Shown here piece by piece: positions 28,752 to 36,042 of a DNA stretch of 64,000 nt (positions within the stretch are counted from its first letter, which is position 1; every line of letters starts with the position of its first letter). This DNA is from Streptomyces katrae. Its GTDB lineage: Bacteria; Actinomycetota; Actinomycetes; Streptomycetales; Streptomycetaceae. The stretch covers positions 62,001 to 126,000 of the forward strand of contig NZ_JNZY01000014.1 in assembly GCF_000717655.1 (NCBI RefSeq). The letters are read 5' to 3'. A model generated the notes under the pieces. That model had not been told where the DNA came from and did not search any database. It saw only the letters and a program-made list of their open reading frames with translations. Both the position numbers and the translations under genes were made by a program.

Positions 28752-28838
28752 GGTTGTTCCTCCAGATACATACGGGAATGTCCCAGGCAGGCCTTGCTGC
28801 CCATTAAACGTGCCTAAGCGTGCCTATGTGCCAACGCG

Positions 28839-28895
28839 CCGAGGGCGGACCTCTCTTCCCGGCTTGCGCCGGGAAGAGCTGAGATCCGCCCTCGG
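28839..28895 (-). terminator. Two-tier hairpin between rpmA and obg
   Basis: Outer arms CCGAGGGCGGA/TCCGCCCTCGG enclose an inner hairpin CTTCCCGGC/GCCGGGAAG with a TTGC loop. It lies 34 nt past the rpmA stop and 88 nt before obg. It could be a terminator or a processing/attenuation site that lowers obg relative to the ribosomal proteins. The obg leader (28752-28838) also contains repeated TAGGCACG-type segments. Confidence 0.6.
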
Positions 28896-28928
28896 GAAGT
28901 TACGTACCGCTGATCAGCAGGAGCTGGA

Positions 28929-29183
28929 TCAGGCGGCCGGAACGATGTTGACGACCTTGCGGCCACGGTGCGTGCCGAACTGAACGGCACCCGCCTGCAG
29001 CGCGAACAGCGTGTCGTCGCCGCCACGGCCGACGCCCGCGCCCGGGTGGAAGTGCGTGCCGCGCTGGCGGACGAGGATCTCACCAGCGGAAACGACCTGA
29101 CCGCCGAAGCGCTTCACGCCGAGCCGCTGGGCATTGGAGTCGCGCCCGTTCCGGGTGGACGATGCGCCCTTCTTGTGTGCCAT
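28929..29183 (-). CDS. rpmA: 50S ribosomal protein L27
   Basis: L27 is an 84-residue protein near the peptidyl-transferase centre, with its N-terminus reaching the tRNA acceptor end. [22 protein letters not shown] and [23 protein letters not shown] are diagnostic. It starts directly with MAHKKG, so there is no cleaved firmicute-type extension. It follows rplU by 13 nt in the same operon. Confidence 0.99.
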   Translation of the reverse strand: MAHKKGASSTRNGRDSNAQRLGVKRFGGQVVSAGEILVRQRGTHFHPGAGVGRGGDDTLFALQAGAVQFGTHRGRKVVNIVPAA

Positions 29184-29196
29184 GTCTCAGTCCCTC

Positions 29197-29517
29197 TTAC
29201 TTCGCAGCCGTGGGGATACCGGTGACCTTGATCGCCGTGTACTGCTGACGGTGACCCTGGCGACGGCGGTAGCCGGTCTTGTTCTTGTAGCGCAGGATGT
29301 CGATCTTGGCGCCCTTGTGGTGGTCCACGATCTCGGCCTGGACCTTGATCCCGGCCAGCACCCACGGGTCGCTGGTCACGGCGTCGCCGTCGACAACGAG
29401 CAGGGTCGAGAGCTCGACCGTGTCGCCAACCTTGGCAGTGGAAATCTTGTCAACCTCAACGATGTCACCAACAGCAACCTTGTGCTGGCGACCACCGCTG
29501 CGCACGATGGCGTACAC
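29197..29517 (-). CDS. rplU: 50S ribosomal protein L21
   Basis: L21 is a 106-residue 23S rRNA-binding protein of the large subunit. [24 protein letters not shown] and [21 protein letters not shown] are characteristic. It is first in the rplU-rpmA operon. The 270-nt region upstream holds three CTAG tetramers within 40 nt and the RNase E terminator, but no clear ORF. Confidence 0.99.
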   Translation of the reverse strand: MYAIVRSGGRQHKVAVGDIVEVDKISTAKVGDTVELSTLLVVDGDAVTSDPWVLAGIKVQAEIVDHHKGAKIDILRYKNKTGYRRRQGHRQQYTAIKVTGIPTAAK

Positions 29518-29742
29518 GCGGATCTCTCTCTCACTCGGGACGGATGCTCCTGAAGCCAGCCGCTCAGACGGGCCTGGGGCCCGTACGGATCCGGATTGGA
29601 CGAGCGGCCTCTCCCGCGGGCGGTGCCCGGCCGGAGGAAGGTGCTCAGGAGCGCGACGCGCACTAGACGTAAATCATCTAGGACATGCCGACGGTCTAGG
29701 TTACGGGGCCGGTTCCGGAGGGTCAAACCGGGCCCCGCGCGG

Positions 29743-29774
29743 CCGTGGGCCCCGCCTCTCGGCAGGGCCCACGG
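29743..29774 (-). terminator. Terminator after the RNase E/G gene
   Basis: The 10-bp inverted repeat CCGTGGGCCC/GGGCCCACGG with a 12-nt loop starts 13 nt beyond the stop at 29787. Confidence 0.65.
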
Positions 29775-29786
29775 TCGTGCGGCGGA

Positions 29787-32700
29787 TCAGGCTTCGGCCG
29801 GAGCCGAGACGGACGGCTGCGACTGCTGCTCGGCCGCCGCGGTCTTCTTCGTCGCCCGCTTGGCCACGGTCTTCTTGGCCGTCGTCGCCTTCTTCGCGAC
29901 GGTCTTCTTGGCCGCCGTCGCCTTCTTGGCGGCGGTGGCCTTCTTCGCCGGGGCCTTCTTGGCGGCCGTCTTGCGGACCGCCTTCTTGGCCGCCGGGGCG
30001 GCCTCCTCGGCCTCTGCGCCCTCCGCTGCCCCGGCCGGGGCCTGGGCGGCCTCGGGCTCGGCGGCGGGGGTCTCGACGACCAGTACGGCAGCCTCCGCCG
30101 CGCCTGCCGGGGAACCGGCCGGTGCAGTGGCCTTACGGGTGGCACGCCGACGCGGACGGGCCGGTGCGGCCTCCGCCACGGCGGCCTCCGCGGCCGGCGC
30201 CTCGGCGATCGGGGCGACGGGCTCGGGCTCCGCTGCCACGACGGGCTCCGGGGCGGCCGGGGCGGCCGGCTCGGGCTCCGGAGCTGCCTCGGCCGCAGCA
30301 GCCGGAGCGCCCGCCGGGGCCGTGGCCTTGCGGGTGGCACGGCGACGCGTGCGGCCCTTGGGCGCGGCCTCGACCGTCTCGGCCGCTTCCACGGCCTCGA
30401 CGACGACCTCGGAGGCCGGCTCGAGCACCGTGTCGGCAGCCTCGGTCACCGGCTCGGCCTCGACGACCGGCTCGGCCTCGACGACCGGCTCGGCCTCGAC
30501 GACCGGCTCCGCCGCCGGAGCGGCGACGGGCTCGGCCTCGGCCACGGGGGCCGGAGCCGGGACAGCCGGAGCAGCCTGGGCGGCGGCACCGCGCGGGGCG
30601 CCCGCCGGAGCGGTCGCCTTGCGGGTGGCACGGCGGCGGTTGCGACGGCCGCTCAGGCCGGCCGCGGCCTCCGCCTCCGCCGGGCTGCCGTAGAGCTCCT
30701 CGTCCGCGGCGAACGCCGGCTCGGGCAGCGCCACCGGCGCCGCGAGCTCGGCGGCCACCTCGGCCTCGGTCTCGGCCTCGAGCACCTCGTGCTCGACGGT
30801 CGCAGCGCCCTCGATCTCGTGGTCGTGCTCGTGGCCACGGCCGCCGCGACGCTTCGCGCGCTTGCCGTTGCCACCGCCGCCGATCGCGGTCGGCGTCTCC
30901 ATGTGCACGATCACACCGCGCCCGTTGCAGTGGACACAGGTCTCGGAGAAGGACTCCAGCAGGCCCTGGCCCACCCGCTTGCGGGTCATCTGGACCAGGC
31001 CCAGCGAGGTCACCTCGGCGACCTGGTGCTTCGTACGGTCGCGGCCCAGGCACTCCAGCATGCGCCGCAGGACCAGGTCGCGGTTCGACTCCAGGACCAT
31101 GTCGATGAAGTCGATGACGACGATGCCGCCGAGGTCGCGCAGCCGCAGCTGGCGCACGATCTCCTCGGCCGCCTCCAGGTTGTTCCTGGTGACGGTCTCC
31201 TCGAGGTTGCCGCCCTGACCGGTGAACTTGCCGGTGTTGACGTCGATGACGATCATCGCCTCGGTCTTGTCGATCACGAGGGAACCGCCCGAGGGCAGCC
31301 ACACCTTGCGGTCGAGCGCCTTGGCGAGCTGCTCGTCGATCCGGTACGTCGCGAAGACGTCGACCTCGGAGGTCCAGCGCGACAGCCGGTCGGCCAGGTC
31401 CGGGGCCACGTGCGAGACGTAGCCGTGGATGGTCTCCCAGGCGCTGTCACCGCTGACGATGACCTTCGAGAAGTCCTCGTTGAAGATGTCGCGCACGACG
31501 CGGACGGTCATGTCCGGCTCGCCGTACAGCAGGCTCGGCGAAGAGGTCGAGATCTGCTTCGACTTCTTCTGGATGTCCTCCCACTGGGCCTGCAGGCGCT
31601 CGACGTCGCGGCGCAGCTCGTCCTCGCTCGCACCCTCGGCGGCGGTGCGCACGATGACGCCCGCGTCCTCGGGGACGATCTTCTTGAGGATGGTCTTCAG
31701 GCGCGCGCGCTCGGTGTCGGGCAGCTTGCGGCTGATACCGGTCATCGAGCCCTCGGGCACGTAGACGAGGTAGCGGCCGGGCAGCGAGACCTGGCTGGTC
31801 AGGCGGGCACCCTTGTGGCCGATCGGGTCCTTGGTGACCTGCACCAGGACCGACTGGCCGGACTTGAGGGCGGACTCGATGCGGCGCGGCCCGTTGGCCA
31901 TGCCGAGCGCCTCGAAGTTGACCTCGCCGGCGTACAGGACGGCGTTGCGGCCCTTGCCGATGTCGATGAAGGCGGCCTCCATCGACGGCAGCACGTTCTG
32001 GACCTTGCCCAGGTAGACGTTGCCGACGTACGAGGTGGCTTCTTCCTTGTTGACGTAGTGCTCGACGAGCACGTTGTCCTCGAGGACGCCGATCTGGGTG
32101 CGCTCGCCGGCCTGGCGGACGACCATGACGCGCTCGACGGCCTCACGGCGGGCCAGGAACTCGGCCTCGGTGATGATCGGCACGCGGCGGCGGCCCTGCT
32201 CGCGGCCCTCGCGGCGGCGCTGCTTCTTCGCCTCCAGACGGGTCGAGCCCTTGATGGACTGGACCTCGTCGGACGGCTCGGCCTTCTCGCGTGCCGGGCG
32301 CGGCTCGCGGACCTTGACGACGGTGCGTACGCCGTCCTCCTCGCCCGCTTCGCCCTCGGCACCGGTGTCACCGCTGCGGCGGCGACGGCGACGGCGGCGA
32401 CGGCTGGAGCTGGAGCCCAGGGCGCCGGTCTCCTCGTCCTCGTCGGCCTCTTCCTCTTCCGCCTCTTGGTCGCCGGCCTCGGCCTCGGCCTCTTCCTCGG
32501 CGGACTCGTCGAGGTCGGCGGCCTCACCGCGGCGACGGCGGCGGCCGCCACGGCGACGGCGGCGGGACGGGCGCTCGCCCGTCTCGTCACCCTCTTCGAA
32601 CTCGGCAGCCTCTTCGTCGAGCTCGGCGGCCTCGGCCTTGGCCTCCTCCTCCATGAGCTCGACGTCGGAAAGCGACACCGGCGCGGACTCGGCGGCAGGG

Positions 32701-33851
32701 GCGGCCTCGACCGCACCGCGGCCACGCCGGCGGCGACGGCCGGCCGGCTGCGGGGCGGGGGCCTGGGCGGTCTCGGCCTCGAGCTCGTCCTCCTCCTCGA
32801 CCTCTTCCGCCTCGACGGCCGCGGCGGCGGCCGCGGCGGCCATGGCGGCGGTCTCCGGGGTCTGGAACATCGGCTCGGTGAAGACCGGGGCCTGGAACAC
32901 GGCCACGGCAGGGCGCGCGGCGCGGCGGCCACGCGCCGGGGCGGCGGGCTCTTCCTCGGCGGCGGGCTCCACCGGAGCGGCGGCCTGGGCGGCCGGAGCG
33001 GCGGAGGCCGCGGAGCGGGTGGCGCGGCGGCGGCCGCCGCGCTTCGGGGAGTCCACGGCGTCGGCGACGGTGACGGTGGCCTTGGGAGCGGCCTCCTCCA
33101 CGACGGCCTCGGCGGCGGGCGCCTCGGGAGCGGTCACGGCTCGGGTGGCACGGCGACGGGCACGCGGCGCCGGAGCAGCAGCCTCCTCGACAGCCGGAGC
33201 AGCCGGAGCGGCCGGAGCGGCCTCGACGACGGCCTCGGCGGCGGTCTCCGGTGCGGCCACGGCACGGGTCGCACGACGCCGGACACGCGGTGCCGGAGCA
33301 GCAGCCTCCTCGACAGCCGGAGCAGCCGGAGCGGCCTCGACGACGGCCTCGGCGGCGGGCGCCTCCGGAGCGGTCACGGCTCGGGTGGCACGGCGACGGG
33401 CACGCGGCGCCGGAGCAGCAGCCTCCTCCGCGGCCGGAGCAGCCGGGGCAGCCTCGACGACGGCCTCTGCAGCGGGGGTCTCCGGCGCGGCCACGGCACG
33501 GGTCGCACGGCGACGGGCACGCGGCGCCGGAGCAGCAGCCTCCTCGACAGCCGGAGCAGCCGGAGCAGCGGCCTCGACCACGGTCTCGGCGGCAGGGGCC
33601 TCGGCGGCGGCCACGGCGCGGGTCGCGCGGCGGCGGGTACGGGCCGGGGCGGCGGCCGGAGCGGCCTCCTCGACGGGGGCGACGGGGGCGGCCGGAGCGG
33701 CCTCGGTCACCTCGGCGGCCGGGGTCACGGTCGCACCGGGCGGCCCGGCGGGGCGCGACGCGGCACGGCGACGCCTGCGCGGAGGCAGGTTGTCGCTCGG
33801 GCTGCCGCTGTCGGCGCCACCGGTGGTGTTGTTGGTTTCGTTGTTGAGCAT
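29787..33851 (-). CDS. rne: Ribonuclease E/G family endoribonuclease with very long repeat-rich arms
   Basis: This endonuclease matures rRNA/tRNA and degrades mRNA. The 1354-residue protein keeps a normal core: S1 domain near 600-690 (GVLEDNVLVEHYV, YVGNVYLGKVQNVLPSMEAAFIDIG), catalytic metal-binding VIDVNTGKF near 874 and VVIDFIDM near 916, and the zinc-link CVHCNGRG near 973. An N-terminal arm of about 570 residues contains six RRRATR copies spaced 35-45 residues apart in Ala/Pro/Glu linkers, then acidic and Arg-rich blocks. The C-terminal arm has three RRRATRKATAPAG copies and a Lys/Ala-rich histone-H1-like tail. Arms flanking a central catalytic domain are known for Streptomyces RNase E. 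The gene lies between TIGR03936 and rplU. Confidence 0.95.
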   Translation of the reverse strand: MLNNETNNTTGGADSGSPSDNLPPRRRRRAASRPAGPPGATVTPAAEVTEAAPAAPVAPVEEAAPAAAPARTRRRATRAVAAAEAPAAETVVEAAAPAAPAVEEAAAPAPRARRRATRAVAAPETPAAEAVVEAAPAAPAAEEAAAPAPRARRRATRAVTAPEAPAAEAVVEAAPAAPAVEEAAAPAPRVRRRATRAVAAPETAAEAVVEAAPAAPAAPAVEEAAAPAPRARRRATRAVTAPEAPAAEAVVEEAAPKATVTVADAVDSPKRGGRRRATRSAASAAPAAQAAAPVEPAAEEEPAAPARGRRAARPAVAVFQAPVFTEPMFQTPETAAMAAAAAAAAVEAEEVEEEDELEAETAQAPAPQPAGRRRRRGRGAVEAAPAAESAPVSLSDVELMEEEAKAEAAELDEEAAEFEEGDETGERPSRRRRRGGRRRRRGEAADLDESAEEEAEAEAGDQEAEEEEADEDEETGALGSSSSRRRRRRRRRSGDTGAEGEAGEEDGVRTVVKVREPRPAREKAEPSDEVQSIKGSTRLEAKKQRRREGREQGRRRVPIITEAEFLARREAVERVMVVRQAGERTQIGVLEDNVLVEHYVNKEEATSYVGNVYLGKVQNVLPSMEAAFIDIGKGRNAVLYAGEVNFEALGMANGPRRIESALKSGQSVLVQVTKDPIGHKGARLTSQVSLPGRYLVYVPEGSMTGISRKLPDTERARLKTILKKIVPEDAGVIVRTAAEGASEDELRRDVERLQAQWEDIQKKSKQISTSSPSLLYGEPDMTVRVVRDIFNEDFSKVIVSGDSAWETIHGYVSHVAPDLADRLSRWTSEVDVFATYRIDEQLAKALDRKVWLPSGGSLVIDKTEAMIVIDVNTGKFTGQGGNLEETVTRNNLEAAEEIVRQLRLRDLGGIVVIDFIDMVLESNRDLVLRRMLECLGRDRTKHQVAEVTSLGLVQMTRKRVGQGLLESFSETCVHCNGRGVIVHMETPTAIGGGGNGKRAKRRGGRGHEHDHEIEGAATVEHEVLEAETEAEVAAELAAPVALPEPAFAADEELYGSPAEAEAAAGLSGRRNRRRATRKATAPAGAPRGAAAQAAPAVPAPAPVAEAEPVAAPAAEPVVEAEPVVEAEPVVEAEPVTEAADTVLEPASEVVVEAVEAAETVEAAPKGRTRRRATRKATAPAGAPAAAAEAAPEPEPAAPAAPEPVVAAEPEPVAPIAEAPAAEAAVAEAAPARPRRRATRKATAPAGSPAGAAEAAVLVVETPAAEPEAAQAPAGAAEGAEAEEAAPAAKKAVRKTAAKKAPAKKATAAKKATAAKKTVAKKATTAKKTVAKRATKKTAAAEQQSQPSVSAPAEA

Positions 33852-34085
33852 GCGGGCGGTTCTCCCGTCACGCTCCCGGGCGCCGCGGCTGACTTCCGGT
33901 CCGGCACGGCCCCGCGCGATCAGCGCGGAACCGGCCTCCGGGGCGCGTTCGCCACACGGGAGCTGTAGTCCATGGCCGCCGGTTCCGTACGTATGGTCCG
34001 TACGGCCTGGCGGAAGTCTTCAGGTCAGTGCGCGGCCCGACCCAGGTGGCTCCCGAGTGCCAGGGCTGCGCGACGACGACGATCC

Positions 34086-34979
34086 CTACGCGGCGGGACC
34101 TTCCGGCGCCTTCGCGTCGGCGGCTACGGCGGCCGTGGGTGGGGCGGCCGTGACAGCCTCGCGGTCGGGCGCGAGCGGGTCGGTCACCGTGCCGGACTCC
34201 TCGTCGAAGAGCCCCTGCGCCAGCCTGGTCACCGCTGCGGGGACCGGCGGCGCCAGGTCGGCCACAGCTCGGAGACCGGACAGGACGTCGTCGGGTCGCA
34301 CGGCAGGTGTCAGATGCCGAACAACCAGCCGCAGTATCGCACAGGCATTGTCCAGCGGCCTATCAGCCGGGGCAGGAACCGCCTCGAGGCTCACTACGGC
34401 GCCCCGGGTGTCGAAGCTGCGCATGCCGTTTTTGGTGCGGCGCTGTACTTCCACCTCCTCGGCGGCGAGGAAGGCCCCGACCGCGCGCTCGGCGTCGGCG
34501 ACGTCCACGCCTTCCAGCCGCAGCTCCCAGACGGAGGCCGTCAGCCGGTCGGCGAGCCCGGAGGTACGGGCCTCGACGGCGTCGATGATGTCGAGCCCGA
34601 CCGGCATCGACTCGTCGAGCAGCTCGCGGAGCTTCTCGGGGTCGCGGGGCTCGGCGAGGGCGATCTCGAGGTACTCGGCCTCGCTGCCGGTGCCGGTCGG
34701 CGCGGCGTTCGCGTACGAGACGCGCGGGTGCGGGGTGAAGCCGGCCGAGTACGCCATGGGCACCTCGGCGCGGCGCAGGGCCCGCTCGAACGCGCGCTGG
34801 AAGTCTCGGTGGCTGGTGAACCGGAGGCGGCCGCGCTTGGTGTAGCGCAGTCGGATGCGCTGCACCACCGGTGCGGGGGGCGGGCCTTCGGGCTGTCGCT
34901 TGCCCAGTGGTTCTTCTCCTTGTGCGGGGCTCCGCGGCTCGCGCGTCGCCCTGAGGTCTGGTGAGCCTGCCGGCCACAC
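34086..34979 (-). CDS. TIGR03936/DUF2344 radical-SAM-linked protein
   Basis: This 297-residue protein of the family that partners with, or is fused to, the TIGR03960 radical-SAM protein has an unknown exact reaction. RIRLRYTKRGRLRFTSHRDFQRAFERALRRAEVPMAYSAGFTPHPRVSYA is the hallmark N-terminal segment, followed by PTGTGSEAEYLEIAL. GTG 34979 has GGAGGG a few nt upstream. A later GTG at about codon 38, just before RIRLRY, is a weaker alternative. It starts 13 nt after the stop of the repeat-built membrane protein, so the two are cotranscribed. The TIGR03960 gene is one gene further upstream, and RNase E/G follows. Confidence 0.9.
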   Translation of the reverse strand: MWPAGSPDLRATREPRSPAQGEEPLGKRQPEGPPPAPVVQRIRLRYTKRGRLRFTSHRDFQRAFERALRRAEVPMAYSAGFTPHPRVSYANAAPTGTGSEAEYLEIALAEPRDPEKLRELLDESMPVGLDIIDAVEARTSGLADRLTASVWELRLEGVDVADAERAVGAFLAAEEVEVQRRTKNGMRSFDTRGAVVSLEAVPAPADRPLDNACAILRLVVRHLTPAVRPDDVLSGLRAVADLAPPVPAAVTRLAQGLFDEESGTVTDPLAPDREAVTAAPPTAAVAADAKAPEGPAA

Positions 34980-34992
34980 CGTGCCCTCCGGC

Positions 34993-35973
34993 TCACCCCT
35001 GCTTCTGTTCGTGCAGGGAGATCTCGGGGGCGGGCGTGTTTTTGCCTGCGGCTGTCGTACTACCCAGAGTACGCGCCCGTGACCTCACCGGTTCCCGGCC
35101 GGGGCCCCCGAACAGCACCCTTCGTACATCGGCCCGGACCTCACGGACGGTGGCGCGGACGGTGCGCCACACATCCCGTACGACATGTCCGACCGGTGTC
35201 AGTACGTGCCGGTACACCTGCGCCGCGGGCCACCCGACGAGCACCCACCCGACCAGCCGGACTCCCCGCCACACCGCCCGGACGATCCGCCCGGCGACGT
35301 GCCAGGCCCAGACGAGCACCTGCCAGAGGGGCACCAGCACGTACCGGTACACCCCGACCCCGAGGGGCCGCAGGAGATACCGGTAGAGCACGGAGCCCAC
35401 CACGGCCAGCCCGTGCCCGAGGGGGGTGAGCACGTACCGGTGGAAACCAGCGCCCACCCACAGCAGCCCCCGCCCGACGGGCGCGAGCAGGTACCGCCAC
35501 AGCCCCACCCACGGCCAGACGAACAGGGTCATGCAGACCGCCCACACGAGCCACATCACGCCCTTGGCGAGCGGGGCGAGCAGGTACCGCATCCCGCCGC
35601 GCCCGACCCAGGCCAGTGCCTCACCGAGCGGACGCAGGAGGTACGCGTACAGCCCCCGGCCTACGGGAGCGAGCAGATACGCGTGCACGGGCTGGAGCAG
35701 GTACCGCCACAGCCCGACCCACGGCCAGACGAACACCAGCTTGAGCAGCACGGTCAGCACCCAGCCGATCCCGCGCAGCAGCGGCTGCAGCACGTACACG
35801 GAGAAGGGCCCCAGCACGTGCCGCGCAGCGGCCTGCCCGAACGCGACGAGCAGATCCCAAACCACCCGTACGGGCAGTACGACGATCAACGCCACGATCT
35901 TGACGGGCACCCGGATGACGCCCACCAGGCATCCTTCGCCATTGTCACCGGGAGGTCGCTTGTCGAGTTCCAT
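34993..35973 (-). CDS. Repeat-built polytopic membrane protein, unknown function
   Basis: This 326-residue protein is built from about ten copies of an aromatic-R/A-Y-[LV]-L-x-P-[LV] unit (WRYLLQP, HAYLLAP, YAYLLRP, MRYLLAP, WRYLLAP, HRYVLTP, YRYLLRP, YRYVLVP, YRHVLTP). Many copies are followed by GxGL. The block VFVWPWVGLWRYLL occurs twice, as a DNA direct repeat of about 40 nt (near 35490 and 35697). Hydrophobic, Trp-rich segments alternate with Arg/His, suggesting amphipathic or membrane-lying helices. A basic tail follows. It has its own upstream terminator and is cotranscribed with the DUF2344 gene. I recognise no named function. Confidence 0.8.
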   Translation of the reverse strand: MELDKRPPGDNGEGCLVGVIRVPVKIVALIVVLPVRVVWDLLVAFGQAAARHVLGPFSVYVLQPLLRGIGWVLTVLLKLVFVWPWVGLWRYLLQPVHAYLLAPVGRGLYAYLLRPLGEALAWVGRGGMRYLLAPLAKGVMWLVWAVCMTLFVWPWVGLWRYLLAPVGRGLLWVGAGFHRYVLTPLGHGLAVVGSVLYRYLLRPLGVGVYRYVLVPLWQVLVWAWHVAGRIVRAVWRGVRLVGWVLVGWPAAQVYRHVLTPVGHVVRDVWRTVRATVREVRADVRRVLFGGPGREPVRSRARTLGSTTAAGKNTPAPEISLHEQKQG

Positions 35974-35990
35974 ACCCGTAGGACACGAGT

Positions 35991-36021
35991 GAGGCCCCCA
36001 CCCGTTGCGGGTGGGGGCCTC
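35991..36021 (-). terminator. Terminator after TIGR03960 gene
   Basis: GAGGCCCCCACCCG/CGGGTGGGGGCCTC forms a near-perfect 14-bp stem with a 3-nt loop, 21 nt after the radical-SAM stop. It is extended by CACGAG/CTCGTG arms. It separates the radical-SAM gene from the downstream membrane-protein/DUF2344 pair. Confidence 0.8.
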
Positions 36022-36042
36022 TCGTGACTCAAGGGTTACTTC

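Noticed and set aside
33100..33660. Regular repeats that could suggest a CRISPR array or minisatellite
   Set aside because: The units are in-frame codons of the RRRATRAV arms of RNase E and vary by synonymous and non-synonymous changes; there are no unique spacers.
29745..33968. A 1407-residue open frame on the plus strand
   Set aside because: It is antisense to the RNase E/G gene and only mirrors its repeats; no domain or ribosome-binding site supports it.
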